Of a DNA stretch of 46,041 bases, positions 9,101 through 17,312 are shown in pieces. The stretch is from Segatella copri. Lineage in GTDB: Bacteria > Bacteroidota > Bacteroidia > Bacteroidales > Bacteroidaceae. The position numbers and the translations under genes were made by a program. The notes beneath the pieces are model-generated. The model was not told the DNA's origin. It saw only the letters and a list, made by a program, of their open reading frames with translations, and searched no databases. The stretch is taken from assembly GCF_009494395.1 (NCBI RefSeq), contig NZ_VZCB01000042.1, positions 1 to 46,041 on the forward strand, in the 5' to 3' direction. The number at the start of each line of letters is the position of its first letter. The stretch's first letter is position 1.

Positions 9101-10677
9101 TCGGTAAGACTCATCACGAGGTTCTCACGGATAGAGTCGATGGCAGGATTGGTAACCTGAGCAAACTGCTGACGGAAGTAGTTGAAGAAAATCTGTGGCT
9201 GGTCTGAAAGCACGGCAAGTGGGGTATCATTACCCATAGATGCAGTAGGCTCCTGCCCCTTGGTAGCCATCGGGATGATGGTACCATCGATGTCTTCCTC
9301 GCCAAAACCGAACTCCAATTCCTTGCGAGTGAGGTTTTCTACAGCGTTTTCCACTTTTCGTCCGCTGCGCAACTTTTCCAGTTCAATACGGTTGGTATTC
9401 AACCACTGGCGGTAAGGATGAGCCTCAGCCAGGCGCTCCTTGATTTCGCCATCATAATAGATTTTGCCTTCCTGGGTATCAATCAAGAGGATCTTACCAG
9501 GCTGCAGACGGCCCTTCTCGGCAATCTCGGTTGGGTCGAAATCCATCACACCTACCTCAGATGCGACTACCATCATATCGTTCTTGGTGATGGTATAGCG
9601 GGCAGGACGCAAACCATTTCTATCGAGCATACCACCGGCATAACGGCCATCGCTGAAGAGCAGGGCGGCAGGACCATCCCATGGCTCCATCAGGATAGAA
9701 TGATACTCATAGAAAGCCTTCAAATCCTCAGAGATAGGGTTCTTGTCGTTGAAGCTCTCAGGCACCATGACAGCCATGGCGTGAGGCAATGACAGACCGC
9801 TCATCACGAAGAACTCGAATACATTGTCGAGGCTGGCAGAGTCACTCATATCAGGCTGGACGATAGGAGAAATCTCACGGATATCGCCCAGAGCCTCACT
9901 GCCCAACACACTCTCGCGCGCCTTCATCCAGGCACGGTTACCACGGATGGTGTTGATCTCACCATTGTGGGCAAGGAGACGGAATGGCTGAGCCAGACTC
10001 CATGTTGGGAAGGTGTTGGTAGAGAAGCGGGAGTGAACCAATGCCAAACCGCTTGTAAAATAATTATTGGTCAAATCAGGATAGTACTGACGCAGCTGGA
10101 GGCTGCTCAACATACCCTTATATACGATGTTCGAATTAGACAACGAACAGATATAGAAATCAGGATCGCTGATTCGTTTCTCGATGCGCTTGCGGATGAG
10201 ATAGAGGGTGCGCTCGAAAACAGGCACCTTATCATCTGTAACACCCGTGATGAACACCTGTTTGATGGCAGGTTCGTTGCTCAATGCAGCCTCACCCAGA
10301 CAGTCAGGGTTGGTAGGCACATTGCGCAGGTGCATCAGCTGCAATCCCTCGCGCTCAATTTCCTCGATCATGATAGAGAGGATGTCCTGCTGTTTCTTCT
10401 CGTCCTTAGGCAAGAAGACGAGACCCGTTCCGTATTTTCCCTTCTCAGGCACTGGGATACCCTGAAGAAGAATAAACTCATGTGGAATCTGGAGCATGAT
10501 ACCGGCACCGTCGCCCGTCTTGTTATCAGCACCCTCTGCACCACGATGGCGCATGTTTTCGAGTACCTTCAAGGCGTTATCGACCAGCTCATGACTCTTG
10601 TTACCGTGGATATTCACCACCATACCTACGCCACACGCATCGTGCTCATAGGCTGAACTGTACAATCCTTTTTCCAT
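6154..10677 (-). CDS. gltB: Glutamate synthase large subunit
   Basis: A 1507-residue GltB of normal length. It hydrolyses glutamine and transfers the ammonia to 2-oxoglutarate. Order of domains: type II glutamine amidotransferase whose catalytic Cys is residue 15 (HDACGVGM), so an N-terminal extension must be removed as in other GltB proteins; a central domain (about 470-780); the FMN-binding synthase barrel (about 820-1200) with the [3Fe-4S] cysteines in CVMMRKCNLNTCPMG near residue 1105; and a C-terminal right-handed beta-helix (about 1250-1490) rich in G-x-x-G-x-x-x-G turns. It sits between asnB (59 bp upstream) and gltD (19 bp downstream) in one transcription direction. The 15-bp motif at 10696-10710 lies 18 nt upstream of the ATG. 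Confidence 0.97.
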   Translation of the reverse strand: MEKGLYSSAYEHDACGVGMVVNIHGNKSHELVDNALKVLENMRHRGAEGADNKTGDGAGIMLQIPHEFILLQGIPVPEKGKYGTGLVFLPKDEKKQQDILSIMIEEIEREGLQLMHLRNVPTNPDCLGEAALSNEPAIKQVFITGVTDDKVPVFERTLYLIRKRIEKRISDPDFYICSLSNSNIVYKGMLSSLQLRQYYPDLTNNYFTSGLALVHSRFSTNTFPTWSLAQPFRLLAHNGEINTIRGNRAWMKARESVLGSEALGDIREISPIVQPDMSDSASLDNVFEFFVMSGLSLPHAMAVMVPESFNDKNPISEDLKAFYEYHSILMEPWDGPAALLFSDGRYAGGMLDRNGLRPARYTITKNDMMVVASEVGVMDFDPTEIAEKGRLQPGKILLIDTQEGKIYYDGEIKERLAEAHPYRQWLNTNRIELEKLRSGRKVENAVENLTRKELEFGFGEEDIDGTIIPMATKGQEPTASMGNDTPLAVLSDQPQIFFNYFRQQFAQVTNPAIDSIRENLVMSLTEYIGRVGSGILNPDESNCKMVRLPHPILTNTQLDILQNIRYKGFNTVKLHMLFETAKGEEGLHEALDELCKQAAQSVDDGYNYIILSDRGVDETHAAIPSLLAVSAVHHYLIDAGKRVQTALIVESGEIREVMHAALLLGYGASALCPYLTYAILDDLVKKGKIQEDYHTAEQNYIKAVKKGLFKIMAKMGISTIRSYRGAKIFESIGLSESLLKSYFGTEVSTIGGIGLETIARDAIRLHDKAFEIKKLDFLPSMGQFHYRKDGIKHAWNPETIATLQLATRKGDYDLFKKYTHLVDDKQEPIFIRDFFSFRKNPISIDKVEPVEEIVKHFVTGAMSFGALSKEAHEAMALAMNALGARSNTGEGGEDNERFHSTQDGISLSSKTKQVASGRFGVTTEYLVNAEEIQIKVAQGAKPGEGGQLPGFKVNEVIAKTRHSIPGISLISPPPHHDIYSIEDLAQLIFDLKNVNPKAAISVKLVAESGVGTIAAGVAKAKADLIVISGAEGGTGASPASSMRFAGISPEIGLSETQQTLVKNGLRGQVRLQVDGQLKSGRDIILMALLGAEEFSFGTAALIVLGCVMMRKCNLNTCPMGVATQDPKLRAHFRGSYKYLINYFRFLAEEVREYLAEMGYTSLNDIIGHTELIVRKKDEEIVPTEGADAVEPEVAKSIEEKADLLDFSRLLHRETGHCSLYHTTEQIHDLDNVLDQQLIRGAQRAIENQEEVNLDFAIKNTDRAAGAMLSGMIAEKYGEAGLPDKTVNVKFKGSAGQSFGAFLVKGVDFKLEGETNDYFAKGLSGGRISILPPIRSNFSAEDNIIAGNTGLYGATSGELYINGKVGERFGVRNSGAIAVIEGAGDHCCEYMTGGRVVVLGETGRNFAAGMSGGVAYVWDKNHNFDYFCNMDMVEINLVEDSTYRKELHELIRQHYLYTGSKLARTMLDDWNHYVEDFIQVVPIEYKRVLQEEQVKKLQQKIADMQRDY

Positions 10678-10693
10678 TTCTTGTTCGTTTTAT

Positions 10694-10712
10694 ATCGGTT
10701 ATTTATAACTAT
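10694..10712 (-). promoter_or_regulatory. Shared motif AGTTATAAATAACCG upstream of gltB
   Basis: On the coding (minus) strand it reads ATAGTTATAAATAACCGAT, ending 16-18 nt before the gltB ATG. The core GTTATAAATAAC is an inverted repeat (GTTAT / ATAAC). It could be a protein-binding site, or in RNA a short stem near the ribosome-binding region. The same 15 bases precede asnB at similar spacing. Confidence 0.6.
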
Positions 10713-10736
10713 CTATATATCATCATTTTATGTTGA

Positions 10737-12524
10737 CTATTTATACGCCTGTTCATGAACACCCGCCACGGCTCTGCCGCTAGGATCGTTCTGGTTCTTG
10801 AACGAGGCATCCCAGGCAAGGGCTTCGGCTGTAGAGCATGCAACACTAGGAACGCTTGGCACACTGCGGGCAGCACTGTCGCTTGGGAAGTGCTCGGCAA
10901 AGATAGAGCGATAATAGTACTCCTCCTTGTTCTGTGGAGGATTGATAGGGAATCGCTCGGCAGCATGCGCCATCTGCTCATCGCTTACGGCAGAAGCGGT
11001 AATCTGCTTCAGGGTGTCAATCCATGAATAGCCCACGCCATCGGAGAACTGCTCCTTCTGTCGCCATGCCACTTCTTCAGGAAGCAAATCGGCGAATGCC
11101 TCACGAACCACCTTCTTCTCGATGGTCTTGTCCGGACACATCTTCAACACAGGATTCATGCCCATCGCTACATCCAGGAACTCCTTGTCGAGGAAAGGCA
11201 CACGGCCCTCGATGCCCCATGCAGCCAGACTCTTGTTGGCTCTCAGGCAATCGTAGAGATAGAGCTTGCCCAGCTTGCGCACGGTTTCCTCGTGGAAAGC
11301 CTTGGCATCCGGTGCCTTGTGGAAGTAGAGATAACCTCCGAATACCTCATCGGCACCCTCGCCCGAAAGTACCATCTTGATACCCATGCTTCGGATGACT
11401 CTCGCCAGGAGATACATCGGGGTAGAGGCACGCACGGTGGTTACATCGTAGGTCTCGATGAAGTAGATGACATCACGGATGGCATCCAATCCTTCCTGAA
11501 TGGTGTAGTTGATTTCATGATGCACGGTTCCGATGTGCTCGGCTACCAGTCGTGCCTTCGCCAAATCAGGCGCACCCTTCAAGCCCACGGCAAAGGAGTG
11601 CAAGCGTGGCCAGTATGCCTTGGTCTCGCCACCGTTCTCCACACGGGTAGAAGAATATTTCTCGGCTACAGCAGAGATGACTGAAGAATCAAGACCGCCG
11701 CTCAGCAATACGCCGTAAGGCACATCACTCATCAGCTGGCGCTTCACAGAAGACTCCAAGGCATCGTGAATCTCCTTTACGGCTGCCTCTTCCTGAGGTT
11801 CCGCATCCTTCAGCTGGGCTTCAGCCTTCTTCTTATCATCAATCTGATATTTTTTCTGCATGGCAGCATACTCAAACCACTCGCGGGTATAGTAACGCTT
11901 CATGCCAGGATTCTTGCTATAATAATAATGACCTGGGAGGAATGGCTCATAGTGGTCGCACTGACCTTCCAATGCCTTCAACTCACTTGCCACCAGCACC
12001 TTTCCATCTTTATCATAACCGATATAAAGAGGAATCACACCGATTGGGTCTCGGGCGATGAGGAACTCATCACGCTCTGCATCGTAAAGAGCGAAAGCAA
12101 AGATACCGTTCAGCTCTTCAAGCATCTTGGAGATACGGGCGTGGAGCGCATCCTCACCTTTATATATTAGGGTATCAAAGTCGGAATCTGCTCGCATCTC
12201 ACGATAGAGAGAAAGAATCACCTCGCAGTCAGAACCGGTCTGATACTGGTATTTGCCGGCAAAACGGGCACGGATATTCTGATGATTATAAATCTCACCG
12301 TTTACGGCAAGCACCTGTTTCTTATCTGGTGCAAACAAAGGTTGGCGACCACTTTCCGGGTCAACGATGCTCAGACGCTCATGTGCCAGGATAGCGGAAC
12401 CACCACAATAGATGCCGCTCCAGTCTGGTCCGCGATGACGGATCTTCTGGCTCATACGAAGCGCTTGCTGTCGCAATTCAGGAGTTTGCTCCTGAATATT
12501 GAAGATAGATACGATTCCACACAT
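10737..12524 (-). CDS. asnB: Asparagine synthase, glutamine-hydrolysing
   Basis: A 595-residue AsnB, a little longer than the ~555 residues typical of the bacterial enzyme. It makes asparagine from aspartate, ATP and glutamine. Cys2 (MCGIVSIF) is the amidotransferase nucleophile; the synthetase domain carries the PP-loop SGGLDSSVISA at about residue 275. The extra length is in part a C-terminal tail (about 45 residues after EHFPSD) with low similarity to anything I recognise, and an inserted charged segment near residues 230-250. It is the first gene of the asnB-gltB-gltD run; a strong promoter lies at 12613-12643, and the shared motif (12546-12560) is 21 nt before the ATG, inside the predicted leader. 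Confidence 0.95.
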   Translation of the reverse strand: MCGIVSIFNIQEQTPELRQQALRMSQKIRHRGPDWSGIYCGGSAILAHERLSIVDPESGRQPLFAPDKKQVLAVNGEIYNHQNIRARFAGKYQYQTGSDCEVILSLYREMRADSDFDTLIYKGEDALHARISKMLEELNGIFAFALYDAERDEFLIARDPIGVIPLYIGYDKDGKVLVASELKALEGQCDHYEPFLPGHYYYSKNPGMKRYYTREWFEYAAMQKKYQIDDKKKAEAQLKDAEPQEEAAVKEIHDALESSVKRQLMSDVPYGVLLSGGLDSSVISAVAEKYSSTRVENGGETKAYWPRLHSFAVGLKGAPDLAKARLVAEHIGTVHHEINYTIQEGLDAIRDVIYFIETYDVTTVRASTPMYLLARVIRSMGIKMVLSGEGADEVFGGYLYFHKAPDAKAFHEETVRKLGKLYLYDCLRANKSLAAWGIEGRVPFLDKEFLDVAMGMNPVLKMCPDKTIEKKVVREAFADLLPEEVAWRQKEQFSDGVGYSWIDTLKQITASAVSDEQMAHAAERFPINPPQNKEEYYYRSIFAEHFPSDSAARSVPSVPSVACSTAEALAWDASFKNQNDPSGRAVAGVHEQAYK

Positions 12525-12545
12525 AATATCTTTTCCTTTCTTTTA

Positions 12546-12560
12546 CGGTTATTTATAACT
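12546..12560 (-). promoter_or_regulatory. Shared motif AGTTATAAATAACCG upstream of asnB
   Basis: The same 15 bases, in the same orientation as at gltB, 21 nt before the asnB ATG. Because the -7 box is at 12613-12620, the motif should be transcribed, about 50 nt into the leader, which argues for an RNA-level or roadblock role rather than a classical operator over the promoter. Confidence 0.6.
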
Positions 12561-12612
12561 CTAATTCTTATCAGAAACTCGCTTTCAATATCATTTTGCT
12601 AAGTTTCGGGTG

Positions 12613-12643
12613 CAAAATTACTACTTTTTGACAATACACAAAA
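12613..12643 (-). promoter_or_regulatory. Sigma-ABfr-type promoter for asnB-gltB-gltD
   Basis: On the minus strand TAATTTTG (12613-12620) is the -7 box and TTTTG (12639-12643) the -33 element, with 18 bp between. The leader to the asnB ATG would be about 80 nt. Confidence 0.7.
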
Positions 12644-12801
12644 GATTTTCGTTACCTTTTGTCTTAAGAAAAGAGGTATAATTACATTTTTACACATAAC
12701 TATCCATTTAATCTTTCATTTTGAAAGCACAAACCACACCAATCGTTACAGAATAACATAAAGAGAGAAAAATAAGATAAAAGCATTAATTCCACAGAAA
12801 T

Positions 12802-12831
12802 CCCTACGCTCTGAAAGGGCAGGGCGTAGGG
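12802..12831. repeat. REP-like hairpin
   Basis: CCCTACGC (12802-12809) pairs with GCGTAGGG (12824-12831), and the inner bases continue the stem through one T-G pair to CTG/CAG, leaving a 6-nt AAAGGG loop. The inner CTGAAAGGGCAG resembles the GCCCTGAAAGGGC core I associate with repeated palindromic elements in Bacteroidota genomes. It lies between the divergent asnB and GH92 promoters with no poly-T tract, so it is unlikely to be a terminator. The remaining bases of this 470-bp gap hold only the two promoters. Confidence 0.6.
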
Positions 12832-12892
12832 ACAAACATCATACTGCAATCCACATCAATACGATGAAAGTTTAGTTAAAAAATATATAGGA

Positions 12893-12926
12893 TTGTGCCG
12901 TTTTTCCCATTTTTTTCGTATCTTTG
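12893..12926 (+). promoter_or_regulatory. Sigma-ABfr-type promoter for the mannosidase operon
   Basis: TATCTTTG (12919-12926) is a perfect -7 box. TTG at 12893-12895 is a possible -33 element, 23 bp upstream, slightly wide. The leader to the ATG at 12995 would be about 60 nt. Confidence 0.6.
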
Positions 12927-12994
12927 CAGTATTATTAGTTTTATTACAAATAACCTAATTTATTCAATTATTCCGTAGAAGTTACTATAACAAT

Positions 12995-15172
12995 ATGAGA
13001 AAGAAACTTATAAACCTATTCATGATGACTTGCGTGATAGCTGGTGGCTTCACACAGGCATCCTTTGCTCAACAGGCAAAATCAAGCAATCTCACACAGT
13101 TTGTCAACCCTAGAATCGGAACGGGTGGTCATGGACACGTATTCCTCGGAGCCAATGTTCCATTCGGATACGTTCAGTTAGGTCCTACCGAGCCATCACG
13201 TGGCTGGGACTGGTGTTCCGGGTATCACCACTCCGACTCGGTGCTCATCGGATTCGGCCATCAACACCTCAGCGGTACCGGTATCGGTGACCTGGGCGAC
13301 GTGGCATTCCTGCCTGTAACCGATGCCAACCAGAAGGAAATCCTCTTCAGTCATGCCAACGAGAATGTGCGCCCGGGCTATTATGCCGTAAAACTGCAGC
13401 AGCCTAACGTATGGGTAGAACTCACTGCCACCCAGCGTGCCGGATTCCAGCGCTATACCTTCGGTGCAGATGCACAGCAGGCACAGCTGGTGCTCGACCT
13501 GAAGCAGGGCATCGGATGGGATGCGGCAAAGGATTACAACGTAGACAAGATTACATCTACCACTATGGCAGGGCATCGCTTCTCCAAGGGTTGGGCAAAC
13601 GACCAGAAGGCATTCTTCTTCGCTGAATTCTCACAGCCTGTCACCGTGAAGCCATTGGGAACCGGAAGATGGTTGATTACTGCAGCAGATGTTACCAAAC
13701 CTTTGTTGGTAAAGACGGGCATGTCGGCTGTAAGCGCCGAGAACGCCCAACTGAATTTGCAGAAGGAGATTCCAGGCTGGGATTTCCGACAGGTGGTGGC
13801 TGACGCTGACGAAGCATGGAACAAGGAATTGGCTAAGGTGAACATCGAGACTAACGACTCTGTATCCCGCCGCATCTTCTACACAGCGATGTATCACTGC
13901 ATGACCGCTCCATCCGTGTTCTCGGATGTCAACGGACAGTATCGTGGTGCCGACGGCAAGGTGCACGATGGCAACTTTACCAACTACACCACCCTCTCGC
14001 TCTGGGATACCTATCGTGCGGCTCATCCGCTGATGACGATGATTCACACCGATATGCTGCCAGATATGGCAAGCACCTTCATCAACATCTATCGCCAGCA
14101 GGGCCAGTTGCCGGTATGGCATCTGATGGGTAACGAAACCAACTGCATGGTGGGCAACCCAGGCATCCCTGTGCTTGCCGACATGGTTCTCAAGGGCTAT
14201 GTGCAGGATAAGGAAGGTGCCTACGAGGCATTGAAGCAGTCGGCCCTGCGCGAAGACCGCGGCTTGGGTCTGCTCAAGAAATACAGCTATTTGCCTTACG
14301 ACCTGGAGAAGACCAAGGAAACCGTGGCAAAGGGTTTGGAATATGCTCTGGCTGATGCCTGCGTGGCAAAGGTGGCTCGCATGTTAGGCAAGAAGGAAGA
14401 TGCCAAATATTTCGAGAAGAGATCTAAATCTTACAGCAAATACTTCGACAAGGAAACCGGATTCATGCGCGGCATCGGTTCCGACGGCAAGTTCCGTACT
14501 CCATTCGACCCATTCTCTGCCGAACATCGTGACGATGACTACACCGAAGGAAATGCATGGCAATACACCTGGCTGGTGCCACACGATGTTCACGGACTCG
14601 TGAAACTCTTCGGCAACGAACAGAAGTTTGTTACCAAGCTCGATTCGCTCTTCATCGTCACCGGAAACATGGGCGACAATGCTTCCCCAGACATCTCAGG
14701 CCTCATCGGCCAGTATGCCCACGGCAATGAGCCTAGCCATCATGTGCTCTACATGTACAACTATGTAGGTCAGCCTTGGAAGGGAGCCCGCCTGCTGCGC
14801 CAGACCATGGACGAGATGTATAAGGACGATTTCGACGGATTGAGCGGCAATGAGGACGTAGGTCAGATGTCGGCATGGTACATTCTTTCTTCCATGGGTC
14901 TCTATCAAGTAGAGCCAGCCGGCGGCAAGTACATCATCGGCAGTCCTATCTTCGACAAGGCATCGCTGAACGTAGGCAAGGGCAAGACCTTCAGCATCAT
15001 CTGCAAGGACAACAGCAAGGAGAACATGTATATCCAGCATGCCAAGCTGAACGGCAAGCCATACACCAAGTCGTACATCATGTATAGCGACATCATGAAG
15101 GGTGGCACCCTGGAGCTCCAGATGGGCAGCCAGCCATCCAAGTGGGGAACACGTCCTGCCGACCGACCATAA
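12995..15172 (+). CDS. GH92 alpha-mannosidase
   Basis: A 725-residue secreted enzyme with a signal peptide (residues 1-25, ending SFAQQ). It is not a lipoprotein and is probably periplasmic. GH92 enzymes are calcium-dependent inverting exo-alpha-mannosidases acting on alpha-1,2, -1,3, -1,4 or -1,6 mannosides of N-glycans and yeast mannan. Hallmarks seen: FVNPRIGTGGHGHVFLGA near the N-terminus, the GYHHSDS/GFGHQHLSGTG region, EGNAWQYTW (about residue 515) and GNEDVGQMSAW (about residue 620), the last near the catalytic acidic residues of the family. The next gene, a GH125 alpha-1,6-mannosidase, starts 28 bp downstream, so the pair should act in sequence on high-mannose or mannan chains. The linkage preference cannot be read from sequence. 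Confidence 0.95.
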   Translation: MRKKLINLFMMTCVIAGGFTQASFAQQAKSSNLTQFVNPRIGTGGHGHVFLGANVPFGYVQLGPTEPSRGWDWCSGYHHSDSVLIGFGHQHLSGTGIGDLGDVAFLPVTDANQKEILFSHANENVRPGYYAVKLQQPNVWVELTATQRAGFQRYTFGADAQQAQLVLDLKQGIGWDAAKDYNVDKITSTTMAGHRFSKGWANDQKAFFFAEFSQPVTVKPLGTGRWLITAADVTKPLLVKTGMSAVSAENAQLNLQKEIPGWDFRQVVADADEAWNKELAKVNIETNDSVSRRIFYTAMYHCMTAPSVFSDVNGQYRGADGKVHDGNFTNYTTLSLWDTYRAAHPLMTMIHTDMLPDMASTFINIYRQQGQLPVWHLMGNETNCMVGNPGIPVLADMVLKGYVQDKEGAYEALKQSALREDRGLGLLKKYSYLPYDLEKTKETVAKGLEYALADACVAKVARMLGKKEDAKYFEKRSKSYSKYFDKETGFMRGIGSDGKFRTPFDPFSAEHRDDDYTEGNAWQYTWLVPHDVHGLVKLFGNEQKFVTKLDSLFIVTGNMGDNASPDISGLIGQYAHGNEPSHHVLYMYNYVGQPWKGARLLRQTMDEMYKDDFDGLSGNEDVGQMSAWYILSSMGLYQVEPAGGKYIIGSPIFDKASLNVGKGKTFSIICKDNSKENMYIQHAKLNGKPYTKSYIMYSDIMKGGTLELQMGSQPSKWGTRPADRP

Positions 15173-15200
15173 TATGAACTAACTAACAAAAGATAAGAAA

Positions 15201-16685
15201 ATGAGAAAGACTATTTTAACAATGGCACTTCTTGCCTCCATGACAGCGATGGCTCAGGAGAATGCCAAGGTGGATGTCCACGCACGCTATACTAAGGTGG
15301 TGACACCAGTGGATGGCAAGTACGAATCTAAGCGTCCGCCTGTAGAGGACCGTCTCTTCACCTCCACCGCCGTGGAGAAGAAGATCAAGGAAGTGCAGAA
15401 AATCCTGAAGAAGAACCCAAAGTTGGCTTGGATGTTTGCCAACTGCTATCCTAACACCCTGGAGAGCACCGTTCACTACCGTGTGCTCGAGAATGGTGAT
15501 GACGATACATTTGTATATACAGGCGACATCCCAGCCATGTGGCTCCGCGACTCAGGTGCACAGGTATGGCCATACGTGGCGCTTGCCAACAAGGACGAGA
15601 AGTTGAAGAAGATGCTAAAGGGCGTGATTCTGCGCCAGCTGAAGTGCATCAACATCGACCGCTATGCCAATGCCTTCAACGATGGTCCTACGGGTGCCGG
15701 ATGGGTGAAAGACCGCACCAAGATGCAGCCGGATGTATTCGAGCGCAAGTATGAGATTGACTCCTTCTGCTACCCTATCCGCCTGGCTTACGAGTACTGG
15801 AAGGTGACAGGCGATGACTCCATCTTCGGCGACGTTTGGATGCAGGCAGTAGAGAACATTCTGAAGACTTTCCATGAGCAGCAGCGCAAGGTAACAGCCA
15901 AGGCATATCACTTTACCCGTGTTTCCGACCGTGCCTTCGATACCATCGGCTGGGACGGTTTCGGTGCTCCGGTGAAACCTGTAGGTCTGATTGCCTCCAT
16001 GTTCCGTCCATCAGATGATGCCACGATTCTTCCATTCCTCATTCCTTCCAATTTCATGGCAGTATCATCTATGAACAAGGCTGCCGAAATTCTGAAGCAT
16101 GTGGCAGAGAAGGATGCGGCAAAGAAGGATGCAGCTCTGAAGATTGCCAAGGATTGCAGCAGTCTGGCTGATGAGGTTCAGGCAGCCTTGCAGAAGTATG
16201 CTATCTATGATCATCCTAAGTACGGCAAGATTTACGCCTACGAGGTAGATGGTTTCGGCAACCAGCTTCTGATGGACGATTCCAACGTGCCATCTCTCCT
16301 GGGTATGGGCTATATGGGCGATGTTCCGATGAACGACCCTATCTATCAGAACACCCGCCGTTTTGTATGGAGCGAGGACAATCCTTGTTTCTTCCGTGGC
16401 AAGGCTGGCGAGGGTATCGGTGGTCCTCACATCGGATACGACATGCCTTGGCCTATGTCTATCATGATGAAGTGTTTCACAGCCCAGAGCGACGACGAGA
16501 TTCGTTTCTGCATGAAGATGTTGCTGAACACGGATGCGGGCATGGGATTCATCCATGAGTCATTCCACAAGGATGATGCATCGAAGTTCACCCGTCCATG
16601 GTTTGCATGGCAGAACACGCTGTTTGGCGAGTTGGTGATTAAGCTGATCAACGATGGCAAGGCAGACTTGCTGAACAACTTATAA
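15201..16685 (+). CDS. GH125 exo-alpha-1,6-mannosidase
   Basis: A 494-residue protein with a signal peptide (MRKTILTMALLASMTAMAQ). GH125 enzymes are metal-independent, inverting alpha-1,6-mannosidases with an (alpha/alpha)6 barrel. Diagnostic segments are DIPAMWLRDSGAQVWPYV (about residue 110), GGPHIGYDMPWPMS (about residue 410) and GMGFIHESFHKDD (about residue 450), whose Glu is a candidate catalytic residue. It is cotranscribed with the GH92 gene, and a hairpin terminator follows 25 bp after the stop. Together the pair would take apart the alpha-1,6 backbone and the side branches of mannans or N-glycan arms. Confidence 0.94.
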   Translation: MRKTILTMALLASMTAMAQENAKVDVHARYTKVVTPVDGKYESKRPPVEDRLFTSTAVEKKIKEVQKILKKNPKLAWMFANCYPNTLESTVHYRVLENGDDDTFVYTGDIPAMWLRDSGAQVWPYVALANKDEKLKKMLKGVILRQLKCINIDRYANAFNDGPTGAGWVKDRTKMQPDVFERKYEIDSFCYPIRLAYEYWKVTGDDSIFGDVWMQAVENILKTFHEQQRKVTAKAYHFTRVSDRAFDTIGWDGFGAPVKPVGLIASMFRPSDDATILPFLIPSNFMAVSSMNKAAEILKHVAEKDAAKKDAALKIAKDCSSLADEVQAALQKYAIYDHPKYGKIYAYEVDGFGNQLLMDDSNVPSLLGMGYMGDVPMNDPIYQNTRRFVWSEDNPCFFRGKAGEGIGGPHIGYDMPWPMSIMMKCFTAQSDDEIRFCMKMLLNTDAGMGFIHESFHKDDASKFTRPWFAWQNTLFGELVIKLINDGKADLLNNL

Positions 16686-16709
16686 TACACCTTATTATAT
16701 ATATAGAGA

Positions 16710-16747
16710 GAGGATGTGTCATGAGTCCATGGCACATCCTCTTTTTC
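16710..16747 (+). terminator. Intrinsic terminator after the mannosidase operon
   Basis: GAGGATGTGTCATG (16710-16723) pairs with CATGGCACATCCTC (16728-16741) over an AGTC tetraloop, with one T-G pair, followed by CTTTTTC. It shares the TGTGTCATG core with hairpins at 17313 and 35086. Confidence 0.85.
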
Positions 16748-16749
16748 GT

Positions 16750-17312
16750 TTCATTAATCGTCCCACAGTTTTCACAGATAACGCAGATTTAGGATTTTAG
16801 AATTTGTAAAGAATTACGAGTAAAGGAACCCCTCTGAAAAACTGAAGGTTGTGAAGGAAGGGTCACAAAAAAAAACTGAAATCTGAAATTAAAAATTCAT
16901 TTTTATATGCAGCGTAGAGTAAAAGAGAGGTAATTATCTGATTATTAGAATAATAACCAATATTTACACCAAGTGTTAAAATGCAGTTTTTGACATAAAA
17001 TTATTATTTTGAAAAAGTGCCTTCAGTCCTTCAGCCAACAATTTTGTCCATTCTTCTTACTTTTTAACCCTATTTTAACACTCCCAAAAACTTTGCCTTC
17101 AGTTCCTTCAGTTTTCGTGTCTTATTTTTTTATTTTCCCTCTTTTCCCAAAGAATCAAGATTTTTCAATACGCTATTATTTTATCTCTCAGAGATATAGT
17201 TTTATTTCACAGAGATAATATTTTATCTCTCAGAGATATTTTATTATTTCTCAGAGATATTTTCCCAACAGAAGTTTCGCATGTAATTCAAGTACGGACT
17301 GAAGAGACAAAT
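16750..17312. other. Non-coding gap between convergent genes, repeat-rich
   Basis: No believable gene. The region holds two copies of a CCTTCAGT(T)CCTTCAG element on the plus strand (17020-17035 and 17095-17111), a related inverted copy (ACTGAAGGTTGTGAAGG, about 16843-16859), and the four-unit palindromic array at 17183-17266. A 69-codon frame at 17009-17218 runs through these repeats and gives a Phe/Pro/Ser-rich peptide, so I do not call it. The mix of direct and inverted repeats suggests a remnant of a mobile or repetitive element. Confidence 0.55.
17183..17266. repeat. Four tandem 21-bp units with a 13-bp palindromic core
   Basis: Cores start at 17183, 17204, 17225 and 17246, exactly 21 bp apart. 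Units 1 and 3 are the perfect palindrome ATCTCTCAGAGAT; unit 2 is ATTTCACAGAGAT and unit 4 ATTTCTCAGAGAT. The 8-bp spacers are A/T except for the CCC that ends unit 4. The 21-bp period is two helical turns, so all cores face the same side of the DNA. Confidence 0.85.

Noticed and set aside
17009..17218. 69-codon frame in the convergent gap
   Set aside because: Runs through repeat elements and ends in the palindromic array; Phe/Ser/Pro-rich and without a start signal.
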